The notes beneath the pieces are model-generated. The model made no database searches. It saw nothing but the letters and a program-made list of their open reading frames with translations, and was not told the DNA's origin. The position numbers and the translations under genes were made by a program. This document shows, one piece after another, positions 1 through 6,464 of a stretch of DNA of 11,920 nt. The DNA comes from CAZZKF01 sp964654995 (GTDB lineage Bacteria > Pseudomonadota > Alphaproteobacteria > CAZZKF01): contig CAZZKF010000075.1 of assembly GCA_964654995.1 (NCBI GenBank), forward strand, positions 1 through 11,920. The letters are read 5' to 3'. The first letter of the stretch is position 1. Every line of letters starts with the position of its first letter.

Positions 1-733
1 GGAACTGCACGAACTCCATGTCCTGGAGCGGCAGCCCGGCGCGCAGCACCATGCCACCGCCGTCACCGGTGCAGGTATGGGCCGAGGTGCACGAGAAATA
101 GGCCCGGCCATAGCCGCCGGTAGCCAGCACCACGGCGCGCGCGGCAAAACGGTGAAGGGTGCCATCATCGAGGTTCCAGGCAATCACCCCGCGGCATACG
201 CCGTCCTCCATGATCAGGTCGAGAACGAAATATTCGATGAAGAACTGCGCCTGGTGCTTCAAGGACTGCTGATAGAGCGTGTGCAGGAGCGCGTGCCCGG
301 TGCGGTCGGCGGCGGCACAGGCGCGCGGCACCGGCGCCTTGCCGAACTCGCTCATGTGGCCGCCGAACGGGCGCTGGTAGATGGTGCCCTTTTCGGTGCG
401 CGAGAAGGGGAGCCCCATGTGCTCGAGCTCGAGCACGGCGGCCGGCGCATGCCGGCACATGTATTCGATGGCGTCCTGGTCGCCGAGCCAGTCGGAGCCC
501 TTGACCGTGTCGTACATATGCCAGCGCCAGTTGTCCTCGGCCATGTTGCCGAGCGAGGCGGCAATGCCGCCCTGGGCCGCCACCGTGTGGCTGCGGGTCG
601 GAAACACCTTGGTGATGCAGGCGGTCGAAAAGCCCTGCTCGGAGAGGCCCAAAGTGGCGCGCAAACCGGCACCGCCGGCGCCGACGACGACCACGTCGTA
701 GCTGTGATCGATCAGGGGATAGGCTTCGCTCAT
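1..733 (-). CDS. sdhA: Succinate dehydrogenase flavoprotein subunit SdhA (5' part; runs off left edge)
   Basis: Catalytic subunit of complex II, which oxidises succinate to fumarate on the cytoplasmic face of the inner membrane and passes electrons through covalent FAD to SdhB. About 244 N-terminal residues are present; the family is near 590-600, so the rest lies outside the window. Seen: the Rossmann FAD motif VVVVGAGGAGL (residues 14-24), then RSHTVAAQGG (47-56), whose His49 matches the histidine that carries FAD covalently, then GDQDAIEYMCRHAP and the ATGGYGRAYFSCTSAHTCTGDG region typical of the family (its segments are contiguous in the ORF near residues 215-235). The ATG at 733 is chosen because the protein begins like alphaproteobacterial SdhA and lies 6 bp after the sdhD stop. 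The frame is intact to the window edge. The order sdhC-sdhD-sdhA predicts sdhB next. Confidence 0.97.
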   Translation of the reverse strand, partial: MSEAYPLIDHSYDVVVVGAGGAGLRATLGLSEQGFSTACITKVFPTRSHTVAAQGGIAASLGNMAEDNWRWHMYDTVKGSDWLGDQDAIEYMCRHAPAAVLELEHMGLPFSRTEKGTIYQRPFGGHMSEFGKAPVPRACAAADRTGHALLHTLYQQSLKHQAQFFIEYFVLDLIMEDGVCRGVIAWNLDDGTLHRFAARAVVLATGGYGRAYFSCTSAHTCTGDGGGMVLRAGLPLQDMEFVQF

Positions 734-739
734 CGCTCG

Positions 740-1120
740 TTACCCCCCGAAGGCCAGCTTGAGCACCGCGAAAATACCCGCGACGGCAAGCGCGAAGGAG
801 AAAAAGTCAACGGCCAGGCGGCTGGCCAGTTTGAGCGCCTTGTCATGAACATAATCCTCGATCACCATCTGCAGGCCGAGCCGCATGTGGTAATAGGTGG
901 CAACCAGCAGCAGCACCATGATGATCGCCACCAGGGGCGAGCGCAGCCAGGCCACGAATACCGCATAATCGGCGCCGATCAGCGCCACGATCGAGACGAT
1001 GAACCAGATGACCAGCGGGACGAGCGCAATCGAGGTCACCTTCTGATGCCACCAGTGCTCGGTGCCGCTCATTGCCGAGCCAAGGCCGCGAACCCGGCCC
1101 AGAGGCGTGCGCAGGCTCAT
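740..1120 (-). CDS. sdhD: Succinate dehydrogenase membrane anchor SdhD
   Basis: A 126-residue hydrophobic subunit that, with SdhC, anchors complex II in the inner membrane and forms the haem b and ubiquinone sites. Three membrane segments are visible at about residues 28-49, 62-86 and 103-124. The signature YYHMRLGLQMVIEDY (76-90) contains His78, which aligns with the E. coli SdhD haem ligand His71, and Asp89-Tyr90, which align with the quinone-site pair Asp82-Tyr83. The ATG at 1120 overlaps the sdhC stop by 4 bp (ATGA) and has a strong Shine-Dalgarno (GGGAGGTGG) just upstream, so the longer open frame to the right is not used. This arrangement indicates translational coupling within sdhCDA. 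Assignment is firm from these residues and the neighbours. Confidence 0.95.
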   Translation of the reverse strand: MSLRTPLGRVRGLGSAMSGTEHWWHQKVTSIALVPLVIWFIVSIVALIGADYAVFVAWLRSPLVAIIMVLLLVATYYHMRLGLQMVIEDYVHDKALKLASRLAVDFFSFALAVAGIFAVLKLAFGG

Positions 1121-1515
1121 GCTCCACCTCCCAGCAGGCCATAGCCCGCCGCCCAGACGATCAGGGTGACAATGACCGAGCCGACGATCACCCACCAGCC
1201 GGTGCGGTCGGCGGTCTCCAGCTCGAAGCCGATGCCGGCGTCCCAGAACAGATGCCGGATGCCGTTGCACAGGTGGTAGATCAGCGCCCAGGAAAAGCCG
1301 AACAGCACGAGCCGCCCGAACCAGTGGCTGATGAACGCCTGCACGTCGGCAAAGGCGGCCGGCCCGCTGGCCGCCGCCAGCAGCCACCAGGTCAGCAGCA
1401 GGGTGCCGGCGGCGAGCGCCACACCGGTCATCCGGTGCAGGATCGAGGTCGCCATGGTGACCGGCCAGCGGTAAATCTGCAGGTGTGGTGACAGTGGCCG
1501 TTCTGCTTGAGCCAT
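1117..1515 (-). CDS. sdhC: Succinate dehydrogenase cytochrome b556 subunit SdhC
   Basis: A 132-residue large cytochrome b subunit of complex II and partner of SdhD. The N-terminal signature RPLSPHLQIYRW (6-17) leads into SILHRMTGV (24-32); Ser24 and Arg28 align with the E. coli quinone-site residues Ser27 and Arg31. The second signature, HLCNGIRHLFWDAG (81-94), carries His81, the equivalent of the E. coli haem ligand His84. Membrane segments lie at about 29-48, 67-88 and 107-129. The ATG at 1515 has the Shine-Dalgarno AGGAAGGA about 6-7 nt upstream. It is the first gene of the sdh operon, 85 bp after the MaoC-family gene and behind a good promoter candidate. A longer reading frame extends upstream but has no family similarity and is not translated as SdhC. 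Confidence 0.96.
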   Translation of the reverse strand: MAQAERPLSPHLQIYRWPVTMATSILHRMTGVALAAGTLLLTWWLLAAASGPAAFADVQAFISHWFGRLVLFGFSWALIYHLCNGIRHLFWDAGIGFELETADRTGWWVIVGSVIVTLIVWAAGYGLLGGGA

Positions 1516-1576
1516 TATCGTTCCTTCCTGAGATGCCTTGCTTTTCGTTGTGTGCGCCGCGACCGCGGCCGAGGTC

Positions 1577-1604
1577 ATTTTAAGACCCGAGGCGACCACG
1601 TCAA
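1577..1604 (-). promoter_or_regulatory. Candidate sigma70-type promoter of sdhCDA
   Basis: On the minus strand TTGACG (1604-1599) is followed after 16 bp by TAAAAT (1582-1577). Each hexamer matches five of six bases of the consensus. The expected start of transcription is near 1570, giving a leader of about 55 nt before the sdhC ATG at 1515. The -35 box overlaps the TGA stop (1603-1601) of the upstream MaoC-family gene. Identified by eye only; no regulator site is recognised. Confidence 0.5.
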
Positions 1605-2677
1605 GGAGACTTCCGGCGCGGCACCCAGACCCAGTAGTCGAGGTCGAGCAATACCGCCTCATGGTACTTGCCGTCCTCGTTCCGGCCCGGGAAATCGCCG
1701 CAGGCGTGATCCTTGGCCGCCAGCGTGCGGAGACGCAGGGCGCCGACATCCGAACGACCCGGAACCTCGGCCCGCTCGACGATCTCGCTCCAGGCATAGA
1801 CGGTATCGCCGGCAAAGGCCGGAGCGACATGACGCCCGCCATTGACAGCGGCGATTATTGCGCCATTGGCGAGTCCATTGAAGCTCAGCGCCCGGGCCAG
1901 CGAGATCACATGGCCGCCATAGACGATCGGCTGGCCGAAGCGCCCCGATGCCGCCTGATGGCGGTCGAAATGGACCCGCGCGGTGTTCTGGTAAAGCCGG
2001 GTGGCGAGCATGTGCTCGGCCTCGGTGATCGTCATGCCGTCGATGTGATCGATGCGCTCGCCGACGGCGTAGTCCTCCCAGAAGGCCGCGGACCCGGCGT
2101 CACCGGCGTCCCAGGCGTCCCAGGAAATGCCGTCCGGCACCACCAGGTCCGCGGCCGCCACCTGGGGGGCAAGGTCGGGGACCACCGGGTCCGGCGCCGG
2201 CGCCTCCGCATCCCGCTTTCGCACCATCACCCAGCGGCAGAATTCGAGCACGCGGGTGCCGTCCTGGCGCGTCCCCGTCGTGCGCACGTAAACGATGCCG
2301 GTCTTGCCGCTGGATGTTTGCTTGAGGCCGATCACCCGTGATTCCGAGCGCAGGGTGTCGCCCGGATAGACCGGGGCGAGAAACCGGCATTCGGCATAAC
2401 CCAGATTGGCCACCGCATTGAGCGAAACATCCGGCACGCTTTTTCCGAAGACGATGTGAAAGACCAGCAGATCGTCGATGGGCGCCGTGCGGTAGCCGAG
2501 CGCCCGGGCGAACGCGGCCGACGACTGCACGGCGAAGCGGGGGCCGTAAAGCGCCGTATAGAGCGCCACCTCGCCGGTATCAATGGTCCGCGGGGTGGCG
2601 TGACGGATCACCTGGCCGAGCGTGAAATCCTCGAAGAAATTGCCGCGCCGGGCCTTGGTCTGGCCGGCGCCGCTCAT
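1601..2677 (-). CDS. mch: MaoC-family double-hotdog hydratase, likely mesaconyl-CoA (beta-methylmalyl-CoA) hydratase
   Basis: A 358-residue protein of two hotdog domains, roughly residues 15-155 and 195-345, joined by a linker rich in Pro, Ala and Asp (155-195). The C-terminal half has the hydratase-2-like segment LYQNTARVHFD (228-238), with Asn231 and His236 as likely catalytic residues. The N-terminal half has the segments RHATPRTIDTGEVALYTALY (25-44) and LLVFHIVFGKSVPDVSLNAV (70-89), which I recognise from alphaproteobacterial mesaconyl-CoA hydratases. That enzyme interconverts mesaconyl-C1-CoA and beta-methylmalyl-CoA in the ethylmalonyl-CoA pathway. The length is near the roughly 340-350 of that family. 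The ATG at 2677 overlaps the preceding CitE-like stop by 4 bp and has GGAAGGA 7 nt upstream. Family assignment is firm. The exact substrate is inferred from resemblance and the neighbour; another acyl-CoA hydratase role remains possible. Confidence 0.8.
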   Translation of the reverse strand: MSGAGQTKARRGNFFEDFTLGQVIRHATPRTIDTGEVALYTALYGPRFAVQSSAAFARALGYRTAPIDDLLVFHIVFGKSVPDVSLNAVANLGYAECRFLAPVYPGDTLRSESRVIGLKQTSSGKTGIVYVRTTGTRQDGTRVLEFCRWVMVRKRDAEAPAPDPVVPDLAPQVAAADLVVPDGISWDAWDAGDAGSAAFWEDYAVGERIDHIDGMTITEAEHMLATRLYQNTARVHFDRHQAASGRFGQPIVYGGHVISLARALSFNGLANGAIIAAVNGGRHVAPAFAGDTVYAWSEIVERAEVPGRSDVGALRLRTLAAKDHACGDFPGRNEDGKYHEAVLLDLDYWVWVPRRKSP

Positions 2678-3561
2678 GCCGCCTGTCCTTCCAGCTCGGC
2701 GATCGCGTCGGCCAGCGCCACCAGACGCCGGGCGTCCTCGACATGCAGGTTTTCGATCAGCTTGCCATCGACGACGACGACGCCCTTGCCTTCGCGCCGG
2801 GCCTGCGTGAACGCCTCGATGATCCGCCGGGCGCGTGCGATCTCCGCCTCATCGGGGGCGAAAACGGCGTTGCAGACGGCGATCTGGCGGGGGTGGATCA
2901 GGGTCTTGCCGTCAAAGCCCAGCTCGAGGCCCTGACGGCAGGCGGCCTCGAACCCGGCTTCGTCATCGAGATCGAGATGAACGCCGTCGATGACGGCGAG
3001 CCCATGGGCGCGCGCCGCCAGCACGCACAGCGACAGGCTGGTCAGCATCGGCGCACGATCGGCGGTATGGCGGGCATGCAAATCCTTGGTGAGGTCGGAG
3101 GTGCCCATCACCAGGCCGGCGAGCCGCGGGCTCGCAGCGGCAATCTCGCCGGCCGCCAGAATGCCCTGGGGCGTTTCCATCATGCACCACAGGGCGACCT
3201 CGTCCGGCGCGCCGGCGGCGACCAGCAGCTCTTCCGCCGCGCGGACGTCCGCCGCACCGTTCACCTTGGGGATCAGCACCGCATGCGGGGCCGCCTTCGC
3301 CGCCGCCGCCAGATCGTCGCGCCCCCAGGGCGTGTCGAGGCCGTTGACACGAACGATCAGCTCGCGCCCGCCATAGCCGCCGGCGGCAACCGCGGCGCAG
3401 ACCTGATCGCGGGCCGCTTCCTTGGCGTCCGGCGCCACCGCGTCCTCGAGATCGAGGATCAGGGCATCGGCCGCCAGCGTCCTGGCTTTTTCCAGCGCCC
3501 GGGCGTTGGAGCCCGGCATGTAGAGGACACTGCGTCTCGGTCTGATGGTTATCCCGGTCAT
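2674..3561 (-). CDS. CitE-family (HpcH/HpaI superfamily) malyl-CoA thioesterase or lyase, Mcl2-like
   Basis: A 295-residue TIM-barrel CoA-ester enzyme. The start region RRSVLYMPGSNARALEKA (9-26 in this frame, approximately) is typical of the CitE family, followed by ILDLEDAV (35-42) and VRVNG with Arg71. The Mg ligands expected for the family are Glu129 (ETPQG) and Asp156 (GTSDL), and GKTLIHP (218-224) is also conserved. It looks more like the Rhodobacter Mcl2 type, which hydrolyses (S)-malyl-CoA to malate and CoA, than like malyl-CoA lyase Mcl1, whose N-terminus differs; a citramalyl-CoA or malyl-CoA lyase is the alternative. I chose the ATG at 3561 because GAGGGAG lies at proper spacing, whereas an in-frame GTG at 3567 would abut it. 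It is co-transcribed and overlaps the MaoC gene by 4 bp. Confidence 0.8.
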   Translation of the reverse strand: MTGITIRPRRSVLYMPGSNARALEKARTLAADALILDLEDAVAPDAKEAARDQVCAAVAAGGYGGRELIVRVNGLDTPWGRDDLAAAAKAAPHAVLIPKVNGAADVRAAEELLVAAGAPDEVALWCMMETPQGILAAGEIAAASPRLAGLVMGTSDLTKDLHARHTADRAPMLTSLSLCVLAARAHGLAVIDGVHLDLDDEAGFEAACRQGLELGFDGKTLIHPRQIAVCNAVFAPDEAEIARARRIIEAFTQARREGKGVVVVDGKLIENLHVEDARRLVALADAIAELEGQAA

Positions 3562-3599
3562 ATCCACTCCCTCGTCATCCCGAACGACCCGCCGCGGCG

Positions 3600-3629
3600 T
3601 TTATAGGGGCGGACCGGTCTTGCGGACAA
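3600..3629 (-). promoter_or_regulatory. Candidate sigma70-type promoter of the CitE-like/MaoC operon
   Basis: On the minus strand TTGTCC (3629-3624, four of six consensus matches) is followed after 18 bp by TATAAA (3605-3600, five of six). Transcription would begin near 3593, leaving a short leader of about 30 nt before the ATG at 3561. It sits in the 112-bp gap after asd, the largest gap on this side of leuC, which supports a separate transcription unit. The upstream part of the gap is GC-rich, with a short GCCGC/GCGGC inverted repeat but no T-run, so no clear asd terminator is seen. Confidence 0.45.
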
Positions 3630-3673
3630 TGCGGCCCGGCGCCGCAGCCGGCAGCGGCCAGTGGACGCCGCCG

Positions 3674-4699
3674 TTATGCCACCTTCTTGAGATACCGGTG
3701 GGCGAGAATCTCGGCGATCTGCACGGCGTTCAAGGCCGCCCCCTTGCGCAGATTGTCGGACACCACCCACAGGGCGAGGCCGTGCTTGACGGTGGGGTCC
3801 TTGCGCACCCGGCTGATGAAGGTGGCATAATCGCCGGTGCATTCCACCGGCGTGATGTAGCCGCCGTCCTCGCGCCGGTCGATGAGCATGCAGCCCGGCG
3901 CCTCGCGCAGGGCCTTTGACGCCTGGGCCACGGTGATCGGCCTGGCAAACTCGATATGCAGGGCTTCCGAATGGCCGACAAAGACGGGCACGCGCACGCA
4001 GGTGGCGATGAGCCGGATATCGGGATCGAGGATCTTGGCCGTCTCGGCGACCATTTTCCATTCCTCGCGGGTGCTGCCGTCGTCCATGAACACGTCGATA
4101 TGGGGAATGACGTTAAACGCGATCTGCTTGGTGAACGCCGTGTGCTCGATCGGATCGTTGACGAAAATCGCCCGGGTCTGGGCGAACAGCTCGTCCATCG
4201 CCGCATTGCCGGCGCCCGACACCGACTGGTAGGTCGCCACTACCACCCGGCGGATGCGGGCAAGATCATGCAGGGGCTTGAGCGCCACCACCATCTGGGC
4301 CGTGGAACAGTTGGGATTGGCGATGATGTTGCGCTTGGCGTAGCCGGCAATGTCGCCGGCATTGACTTCGGGGACCACCAGCGGCACATCCGGCTCGTAG
4401 CGGTAATACGAGCTGTTGTCGATCACCACGCAGCCGGCCTCGGCCGCCTTCGGCGCCCATTCGCGGGCGACGCCTGAGCCGGCGGCAAACAGGGCGATAT
4501 CGGTGCCCTTGAAATCGAAATGTTCGAGCGCGCGAACCTTGAGCGTGCGCTCCTCGCCGAACGAGACCTCGGTGCCCTGGGAGCGGCGCGAGGCCAGCGC
4601 CACCACCTCGTCGGCCGGAAACTCGCGCTCGCACAGAATGGTCAGGATTTCCCGCCCGACCACGCCGGTGGCACCGACCACTGCAACCTTGTAGCCCAT
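3674..4699 (-). CDS. asd: Aspartate-semialdehyde dehydrogenase
   Basis: A 341-residue NADPH-dependent enzyme that reduces beta-aspartyl phosphate to aspartate semialdehyde, the branch point to lysine and diaminopimelate, threonine and methionine. It carries the N-terminal Rossmann motif VGATGVVGREIL (8-19), the catalytic Cys131 in NPNCST (128-133), Gln158 in YQSVSGAG, and VRVPVFVGHSEA (235-246) with Arg236 and His243 for substrate binding and acid-base catalysis. The length is normal for the bacterial short form. The ATG at 4699 begins exactly at the family N-terminus. The Shine-Dalgarno is poor (a GGGA about ten bases away), and only 14 bp separate it from the leuB stop, so it may depend on coupling with leuB. 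No promoter fits in that gap; it is probably the last gene of leuCDB-asd. Confidence 0.97.
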   Translation of the reverse strand: MGYKVAVVGATGVVGREILTILCEREFPADEVVALASRRSQGTEVSFGEERTLKVRALEHFDFKGTDIALFAAGSGVAREWAPKAAEAGCVVIDNSSYYRYEPDVPLVVPEVNAGDIAGYAKRNIIANPNCSTAQMVVALKPLHDLARIRRVVVATYQSVSGAGNAAMDELFAQTRAIFVNDPIEHTAFTKQIAFNVIPHIDVFMDDGSTREEWKMVAETAKILDPDIRLIATCVRVPVFVGHSEALHIEFARPITVAQASKALREAPGCMLIDRREDGGYITPVECTGDYATFISRVRKDPTVKHGLALWVVSDNLRKGAALNAVQIAEILAHRYLKKVA

Positions 4700-4713
4700 C
4701 CGCGTAAATCCCG

Positions 4714-5838
4714 TTATGCCGCGCCGCCCGCTTCGACGGCCTCGTCAAGGGCCTTCAAGATGGCATCGCCGATACCGCTTGTCGAGACCTGGCGCCCGCC
4801 CTCCTGCATGATGTCGGCGGTGCGCCAGCCGGCCGCCAGCACCTGTTCCACGGCACCTTCGATCAGCGCCGCTTCCGTCCCGCAATCGAAGGAATAGCGC
4901 AAAGCCATCGCCAGGCTGAGGATGCAGGCGATGGGATTGGCCTTGCCCTCACCCGCAATATCGGGGGCGCTGCCGTGCACCGGCTCGTAAAGCGCCGGCC
5001 GGCGCCCGGTTTCGTCCGCCGCACCCAGCGACGCCGACGGCAGCATGCCCAGGGACCCGGTCAGCATCGAGGCGGCATCCGAGAGGATGTCGCCGAACAG
5101 GTTGTCGGTGACGATCACGTCGAACTGTCTGGGCGCGCGGACGAGCTGCATGGCGCAGTTGTCCGCATACATGTGATCGAGCGCCACGTCCGGATATTCG
5201 TGCTCGCCCACCCAGGTCACTTCCTCGCGCCACAGGACGCCCGATTCCATGACGTTGGCCTTGTCCACCGAAGTCAGGCGGTGGTTGCGGCGGCGGGCGA
5301 GATCGAAGGCGACGCGGGCAACCCGGCGAATCTCTTCGGTCGTATAGACCTGGGTGTTGACGCCGCGGCGCGTGCCGTCGTTCATTTCAGTAATGCCGCG
5401 CGGCTCGCCGAAATAGACGCCGCCGGTGAGCTCGCGCACGATCATGATATCAAGGCCGCTGACCACCTCCGGCTTCAAGGTCGAGGCGGCGACCAGCGGC
5501 GCAAAGCAGATCGCCGGGCGCAGGTTGGCGAACAGGCCGAGTTCCTTGCGCAGGGCCAGCAGCCCGCGCTCGGGCTTCAATGAAAAGTCGAGATCGTCCC
5601 ATTGCGGCCCGCCGACCGCGCCCATGAGCACCGCGTCGGCCTTGAGCGCCGCGGCCAGAACGTCGTCGGTGAGCGGCGTGCCATGGACGTCATAGGAGGC
5701 GCCGCCGACCAGATCTTCGGCAATCTCGAAGGCAAGGCCGCGGCGATCCTCGAGCCAGGCGAGAATGCGCCGGACCTCGGCCATGACCTCAGGCCCGATG
5801 CCGTCGCCGGGCAGCAGCAGCAACCGATAGGCGCTCAT
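4714..5838 (-). CDS. leuB: 3-isopropylmalate dehydrogenase LeuB
   Basis: A 374-residue enzyme that oxidises and decarboxylates 3-isopropylmalate with NAD to 2-ketoisocaproate, the third step specific to leucine. It starts LLLLPGDGIGPEV (6-18). Substrate-binding arginines are Arg97, Arg107 and Arg135, with Tyr142 in GGVYFGEPRG and Lys193 in SVDKANV as catalytic residues. The metal aspartates are Asp226, Asp250 and Asp254, the last two within the family signature NLFGDILSDAASMLTGSLGM (246-265). YEPVHGSAPDIAG (284-296) binds the nucleotide. The ATG at 5838 overlaps the leuD stop by 4 bp and has CGAGG about 8 nt upstream; a frame open further to the right lies inside leuD and is discarded. The overlap implies coupled translation with leuD. 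Confidence 0.97.
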   Translation of the reverse strand: MSAYRLLLLPGDGIGPEVMAEVRRILAWLEDRRGLAFEIAEDLVGGASYDVHGTPLTDDVLAAALKADAVLMGAVGGPQWDDLDFSLKPERGLLALRKELGLFANLRPAICFAPLVAASTLKPEVVSGLDIMIVRELTGGVYFGEPRGITEMNDGTRRGVNTQVYTTEEIRRVARVAFDLARRRNHRLTSVDKANVMESGVLWREEVTWVGEHEYPDVALDHMYADNCAMQLVRAPRQFDVIVTDNLFGDILSDAASMLTGSLGMLPSASLGAADETGRRPALYEPVHGSAPDIAGEGKANPIACILSLAMALRYSFDCGTEAALIEGAVEQVLAAGWRTADIMQEGGRQVSTSGIGDAILKALDEAVEAGGAA

Positions 5839-6461
5839 GCCCCGGCCTCGCCGAACAGCCACGGCTGGGTGGTGCGGTGGCGGGCCTCGAAAGCGGCGAT
5901 CGCATCCGCCTTCTGCAAGGTCAGCGCCACCTCGTCGAGCCCTTCGAGCAGGCACTGGCGGCGGAACGGGTCGATGTCGAAGTGGATCGCTTCGCCGCCG
6001 TCCGGGACCTCGATGATCTGGCGCTCGAGATCGACGGTGATTTCCTTGTCTCCGTTGTCCTGCGCATGGGCCATCAGCCGCTCGACCTGCGGCTCGGGGA
6101 GGGCAAGCGGCAGAATGCCGTTCTTGAAGCAGTTGCCGTAGAAGATGTCGGCAAAGCTCGGCGCGATGATGCAGCGGATGCCGAAATCCAAGAGCGCCCA
6201 GGGGGCGTGCTCGCGGCTCGAGCCGCAGCCGAAATTGGCGCCGGCCACCAGGATGCGGGCGCGGCGATAGGGCTCGCGGTTGAGCACGAAATCGGGCCGC
6301 TCGCTGCCGTCCGGGGCATAGCGCATCTCCTGGAACAGCGAGACGCCGAGGCCGGTGCGCCGGATGGTCTTGAGGAACTGCTTGGGGATGATCATGTCGG
6401 TATCGACATTCATCATCGGCAAGGGCGCGGCAACGCCGGTGAGTTGGGTGAATTTATCCAT
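5835..6461 (-). CDS. leuD: 3-isopropylmalate dehydratase small subunit LeuD
   Basis: A 208-residue swivelling-domain subunit that pairs with LeuC to isomerise 2-isopropylmalate to 3-isopropylmalate in leucine synthesis. Seen: VDTDMIIPKQFLKTI (19-33) and GANFGCGSSREHAPWAL (74-90), the substrate-binding loop shared by LeuD and the aconitase C-terminal domain, then IAPSFADIFYGNCFKNG (99-115). The length is normal for the proteobacterial form of about 200. The ATG at 6461 has AGGA 8 nt upstream and begins 3 bp after the leuC stop, so the two subunits are expressed together. Nothing is missing or unusual. Confidence 0.97.
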   Translation of the reverse strand: MDKFTQLTGVAAPLPMMNVDTDMIIPKQFLKTIRRTGLGVSLFQEMRYAPDGSERPDFVLNREPYRRARILVAGANFGCGSSREHAPWALLDFGIRCIIAPSFADIFYGNCFKNGILPLALPEPQVERLMAHAQDNGDKEITVDLERQIIEVPDGGEAIHFDIDPFRRQCLLEGLDEVALTLQKADAIAAFEARHRTTQPWLFGEAGA

Positions 6462-6464
6462 GGG

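Noticed and set aside
77..1144. A 355-codon plus-strand open frame opposite sdhA and sdhD
   Set aside because: It covers two real minus-strand genes and their junction, and its composition is that of a shadow frame.
1516..1842. Longer SdhC start upstream of 1515
   Set aside because: The frame is open further but the added residues are unlike any SdhC and overlap the MaoC-family gene; the ATG at 1515 has a strong Shine-Dalgarno and the family start.
3562..3567. GTG start two codons upstream for the CitE-like gene
   Set aside because: The Shine-Dalgarno GAGGGA would touch the GTG; the ATG at 3561 has proper spacing and the same family N-terminus.
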